52,228 bases of DNA, taken from NCBI GenBank assembly GCA_040255925.1, contig JBDZVX010000004.1, positions 1 to 52,228 of the forward strand, read 5' to 3'. The translations under genes were made by a program, and so were the position numbers. How positions within the stretch are numbered: position 1 is the stretch's first letter; every line of letters begins with the position of its first letter. Shown in pieces: positions 49,593-52,228 of this stretch. Origin of the DNA: Nitrolancea sp040255925. GTDB lineage: Bacteria > Chloroflexota > Chloroflexia > Thermomicrobiales > Thermomicrobiaceae. The notes beneath the pieces were generated by a model. The model saw only the letters and a list, made by a program, of their open reading frames with translations, was not told the DNA's origin and did not search any database.

Positions 49593-50839
49593 GAATGGAT
49601 GCTCCAATGACCAAGCACAGCAACTGCCGGATCACCACTAATGTTATATTGATAATCCTTACTATATGCCATTTTCGATATAGATAATACAATACAATTA
49701 TCGACGACATGGATTGAAGAATGAGGTCGAATATAGCCCCCAATAGAGATTCGGTAGTCGCCGGGGGGAAACATGTTGTGATTAACGCGACATTCCACCA
49801 CGTACTTTCCACGACTGGCTATAGATAATGAGGTGTCAATACTGTTAACAGCAGTAATTAGCCGATCATGCATATCAAATATACGAATAGCATACGACAG
49901 GCCAGGAATATCACATAAGTTTTGCCAGATCATACGAACAGCAAATGGCTCACCAAAGAGAACAGAATCTGTTACTTTACCCTTACTATTAACAACTGCT
50001 GCGTGCTCTAAGAACGCTTTGCCACCTAATTGGCTAGATTCTATTAATTGATAGGATGATCGGATAGTTGATCTAGTTCCATCTACATAATCATGGACTA
50101 CATGGTGGACATCACCCTGAACCTGCACAGAACCATCTGCCAAGAGCATGCACTTGGTGCATAGACGTTGAACCGCGGCCATGTTGTGGCTCACGAAGAG
50201 GACGGTTCGCCCTTGCTTCGCCACATCACCCATTTTCCCGAGGCACTTCTTTTGGAACGTGGCATCCCCGACGGCTAGCACCTCGTCGACGATCAGAATC
50301 TCCGGCTCGAGATGCGCGGCGATGCTGAAGGCCAGCCGCATGTACATCCCACTGGAGTAGCGTTTGACCGGCGTGTCCAGGAACTTCTCGATCTCGGCGA
50401 ACTCGACGATCTCATCGAATGCCCGGTCGATCTCCGCCTTCTTCATCCCCAGGATGGCGCCGTTCAAGTAGATGTTCTCCCGGCCGGTCAGCTCTGGGTG
50501 GAAGCCGGTGCCCACCTCCAGCAGGGAGCCGACCCGCCCCCGGATCTCGGCATACCCCGTCGTTGGCTCGGTAATGCGGGAGAGGATTTTGAGCAGAGTG
50601 CTCTTGCCGGCCCCATTCCGCCCGATTACCCCGAGCACTTCGCCCCGCTTGACCTCGAACGAGACGTCGCGCAACGCCCAGAATTCCCGGTGCCCGTTGG
50701 CGCGTCCACGCTGCACGGCTCGCAACGGCACTTTCGCCAGGGAGACCAGCGAGTCCCGCAACGTGCCATATGCCTCTTTCGGCCCACCAATCCGGTAGCG
50801 TTTGCCCAGGTCCTCAACCCGGATAGCGATCTCACTCAT
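49589..50839 (-). CDS. wzt: Polysaccharide ABC exporter ATPase with C-terminal substrate-binding domain (Wzt type)
   Basis: The 416-residue protein energises export of a finished glycan. Counting from GTG 50842, Walker A is GRNGAGKST (74-82), the signature is YSSGM (162-166), Walker B ILIVDE (182-187) and the H-loop histidine 219, after which the nucleotide-binding domain ends near residue 245. The last 170 residues form a Wzt-type beta-sandwich (ESSQLGGKAFLEHAAVVNSK) that recognises the modified end of the glycan. DNA for the N-terminal domain is GC-rich, while from about 50150 downward it is strikingly AT-rich. GTG 50842 or ATG 50839 starts directly after the permease stop, without a clear ribosome site. 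Confidence 0.93.
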   Translation of the reverse strand: MSEIAIRVEDLGKRYRIGGPKEAYGTLRDSLVSLAKVPLRAVQRGRANGHREFWALRDVSFEVKRGEVLGVIGRNGAGKSTLLKILSRITEPTTGYAEIRGRVGSLLEVGTGFHPELTGRENIYLNGAILGMKKAEIDRAFDEIVEFAEIEKFLDTPVKRYSSGMYMRLAFSIAAHLEPEILIVDEVLAVGDATFQKKCLGKMGDVAKQGRTVLFVSHNMAAVQRLCTKCMLLADGSVQVQGDVHHVVHDYVDGTRSTIRSSYQLIESSQLGGKAFLEHAAVVNSKGKVTDSVLFGEPFAVRMIWQNLCDIPGLSYAIRIFDMHDRLITAVNSIDTSLSIASRGKYVVECRVNHNMFPPGDYRISIGGYIRPHSSIHVVDNCIVLSISKMAYSKDYQYNISGDPAVAVLGHWSIHS

Positions 50840-50842
50840 CAC

Positions 50843-51748
50843 TCAAATCACATCCGCGAACTCGCGCTCCATCCGCCGGAAGTAGAACAACCCTCCGACG
50901 AAGAGCACGACGACGACGGCCGCTGAGACCAGGATCATCCCGCCGGGAGCCCGCTCAGAGCCCAACAAGGCCCAGCGAAAGCCCTCGACCACCCCAGCCA
51001 TCGGGTTCAGCCCGTAGAGCAGCCGCCACTGCTCCGGGATCATGCTGCTCGGGTAGGCGACCGGTGTGACGAACAGCCAGAACTGCGTCAGGAACGGGAT
51101 CGTGTAGCGGATATCCCGGTATTTCACGTTCAGCGCCGAGAGCCAGAGGCTGATGCCGAGCGCGGTCATGAAGGCCAGGAGCACGAACAACGGAAGCGTC
51201 AGGACCGCGATCCCCGGGACAATCCCGTAGAACAGCATCATCCCAAACAAGACGACGAACGCCACGGCAAAATCGACGATGCCAACTAGGACGCCGGCGG
51301 TCGGCACGATCAAGCGGGGAAAGTAGACCTTCGAGACCAGGTTGATGTTGGTCACCAGGCTGGTGCCAGCTTGGGTGATCGCGGTGGCGAAGAAGGTCCA
51401 GGGGAGCAGCGCGCTGAAGGAGAAGACCGGGTAGGGCACACCGTCAGAGGGAACCTTAGCGAGTCGCCCGAAGATGACCGAAAAGACCACCATCGTCAGG
51501 AAGGGCTGGAGCACCGCCCAGGCCGCACCGATCGCGGTCTGCTTGTAGCGCACCTTAACATCGCGCCAGGTCATGAAATAGAGCAGCTCCCGGTAGTGCC
51601 AGAGATCGCGCAGGTTCAGCGCCGCCCAGCCCCGCGTCGGCTTGATCAGCAGCGGCGGCACTCCCTCCTGGCCGGAGGTGCCCCGGTCACCGTCCGTCCC
51701 TCCAGGTCCGGCTAGTCGCTTCCGGGTGAGCTCGGTTTCGACCCTCAC
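50843..51748 (-). CDS. wzm: Polysaccharide ABC exporter permease (Wzm type)
   Basis: The 301-residue protein has six membrane helices of the ABC-2 type, preceded by RELLYFMTWRDVKVRYKQT and AIGAAWAVLQPFLTMVVFSV, both family hallmarks, and with FWLFVTPVAYPSSMIPEQWR in the last third. GTG 51748 lies behind GGAGG and overlaps the stop of the reductase gene by 4 nt (GTGA); the longer frame from 51793 is not needed. With Wzt it forms the exporter of the surface polysaccharide made by the locus. Confidence 0.93.
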   Translation of the reverse strand: MRVETELTRKRLAGPGGTDGDRGTSGQEGVPPLLIKPTRGWAALNLRDLWHYRELLYFMTWRDVKVRYKQTAIGAAWAVLQPFLTMVVFSVIFGRLAKVPSDGVPYPVFSFSALLPWTFFATAITQAGTSLVTNINLVSKVYFPRLIVPTAGVLVGIVDFAVAFVVLFGMMLFYGIVPGIAVLTLPLFVLLAFMTALGISLWLSALNVKYRDIRYTIPFLTQFWLFVTPVAYPSSMIPEQWRLLYGLNPMAGVVEGFRWALLGSERAPGGMILVSAAVVVVLFVGGLFYFRRMEREFADVI

Positions 51749-52228
51749 GCGCTCACCGCCTCCTGGATGCGTTCCCGATTCGCGATGTACCACGCGACCG
51801 TCCGGCCCAGCCCCTCCTCGAACGACATGTGGGCCCGGAAGCCAAACCAGTCCTCGGCCCGGCTAACATCGAGGCAGCGCCGGGGCTGGCCGTCCGGCTT
51901 GCTGGTATCGAAGAGCAGCTCGCCCTCGAATCCGACGATTCGCGCGATCAGCCCGGCAAGATCCCGGATACTGATCTCCATCGCGGAACCGAGATTGACC
52001 GGCTCGGGTCCGTCGTACTGCTCAGTCGCGAGCACGATCCCTTCAGCGGCATCCTCGACGTAGAGGAACTCCCGCGTCGCCTGTCCGGTACCCCAGATCT
52101 CGACCACATCCAGCCCGCACTCTTTGGCCTCGACGAACTTCTTGATTAAGGCCGGGATGACGTGGGAACTCTCGGGGTCGAAGTTATCGCCCGGTCCGTA
52201 GAGGTTGACCGGCAGCAGGTAGATGGCG
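51745..52228 (-). CDS. GDP-L-fucose synthase-type NAD(P)-dependent epimerase/reductase, 5' end outside the window
   Basis: The visible C-terminal 160 residues, open to the window edge, begin AIYLLPVNLYGPGDNFDPES and continue SSHVIPALIKKFVEAKECG, VEIWGTGQATREFLYVEDAA and EPVNLGSAMEISIRDLAGLI. These are the C-terminal signatures of GDP-4-keto-6-deoxymannose epimerase-reductase (Fcl/WcaG), which makes GDP-L-fucose. The Rossmann N terminus and catalytic Tyr-x3-Lys lie beyond the right edge. It is the most upstream visible gene of the exporter operon. Confidence 0.88.
   Translation of the reverse strand, partial: AIYLLPVNLYGPGDNFDPESSHVIPALIKKFVEAKECGLDVVEIWGTGQATREFLYVEDAAEGIVLATEQYDGPEPVNLGSAMEISIRDLAGLIARIVGFEGELLFDTSKPDGQPRRCLDVSRAEDWFGFRAHMSFEEGLGRTVAWYIANRERIQEAVSA

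Noticed and set aside
1..52228. CRISPR arrays, tRNA or rRNA genes, prophage or complete insertion sequences
   Set aside because: No regularly spaced repeats, no convincing cloverleaf, no rRNA-like conserved stretches and no transposase or integrase frame were seen on reading both strands.

Overview
The window looks like a chromosomal segment of a GC-rich bacterium of the phylum Chloroflexota, most likely class Thermomicrobia (Sphaerobacter-like). This is inferred from the high GC content, frequent GTG/TTG starts behind strong AGGAGG-type ribosome sites, DUF1616 and GT-C-type membrane proteins, and intergenic repeats of the 'GTCATTCTGAGCGAACGCGAAG' style. No 16S gene is present to confirm it. 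Two runs of 100 N show a scaffolded draft. One (1947-2046) hides about 150 codons of glgC. The other (5891-5990) is flanked by an exact 55-bp repeat and is probably a false gap between overlapping contig ends.

Layout. 0.3-8.2 kb (+): an APC permease, then a glycogen block glgC-glgA-(GalT/HIT-like nucleotidyltransferase), then a large polytopic membrane protein. 8.4-12.0 kb (-): a Dyp-peroxidase-like protein, a small zinc-ribbon protein, and purE translationally coupled to larC. 12.2-17.9 kb (+): a promoter and a highly structured leader precede a metal-chelate ABC importer (lipoprotein, permease, ATPase), a methyltransferase and an MFS exporter. 18-20.4 kb (-): chaB, rlmN and a nucleotidyltransferase-fold protein. 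20.5-26.9 kb (+): ferritin, a metallophosphoesterase, Fe/Mn superoxide dismutase, an LPG-synthase-like membrane protein, a SIMPL protein, a rhodanese-like lipoprotein without catalytic cysteines, and a pyrophosphatase. Together with the importer this gives an iron and oxidative-stress flavour.

27-36.5 kb is accessory and repeat-rich: a phage-type Rad52/Erf-like protein with a palindromic operator; a lipoprotein plus small-membrane-protein module that has been duplicated and partly deleted; a 140-bp MITE-like element; two metallo-beta-lactamase-fold proteins; a methyltransferase; a mazEF toxin-antitoxin pair flanked by direct repeats; a MarR regulator; a short bL25; and a decayed MFS fragment.

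36.7-52.2 kb is a surface polysaccharide/exported-protein region, mostly on the minus strand. Reading 5' to 3' on that strand it holds a GDP-fucose-synthase-type reductase (cut by the window edge), Wzm/Wzt ABC exporter, a methyltransferase, a sulfotransferase, two GT2 glycosyltransferases, a large secreted calcium-motif protein, a GT-C-like membrane protein, a GT4 glycosyltransferase, DUF2171 and DUF2267 stress-type proteins, and a GT2-methyltransferase fusion. Many neighbours overlap by 1 or 4 nt. The C-terminal substrate domain of Wzt and the genes after it are much more AT-rich than the ATPase domain, which marks a recombined specificity cassette.

No rRNA, tRNA, CRISPR array, prophage or complete insertion sequence was recognised. 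The items I rate most worth following are the structured leader at 12.2 kb, the Wzt mosaic boundary near 50.15 kb, the false gap at 5.9 kb, the MITE-like element at 29.1 kb and the Rad52-like gene with its operator.
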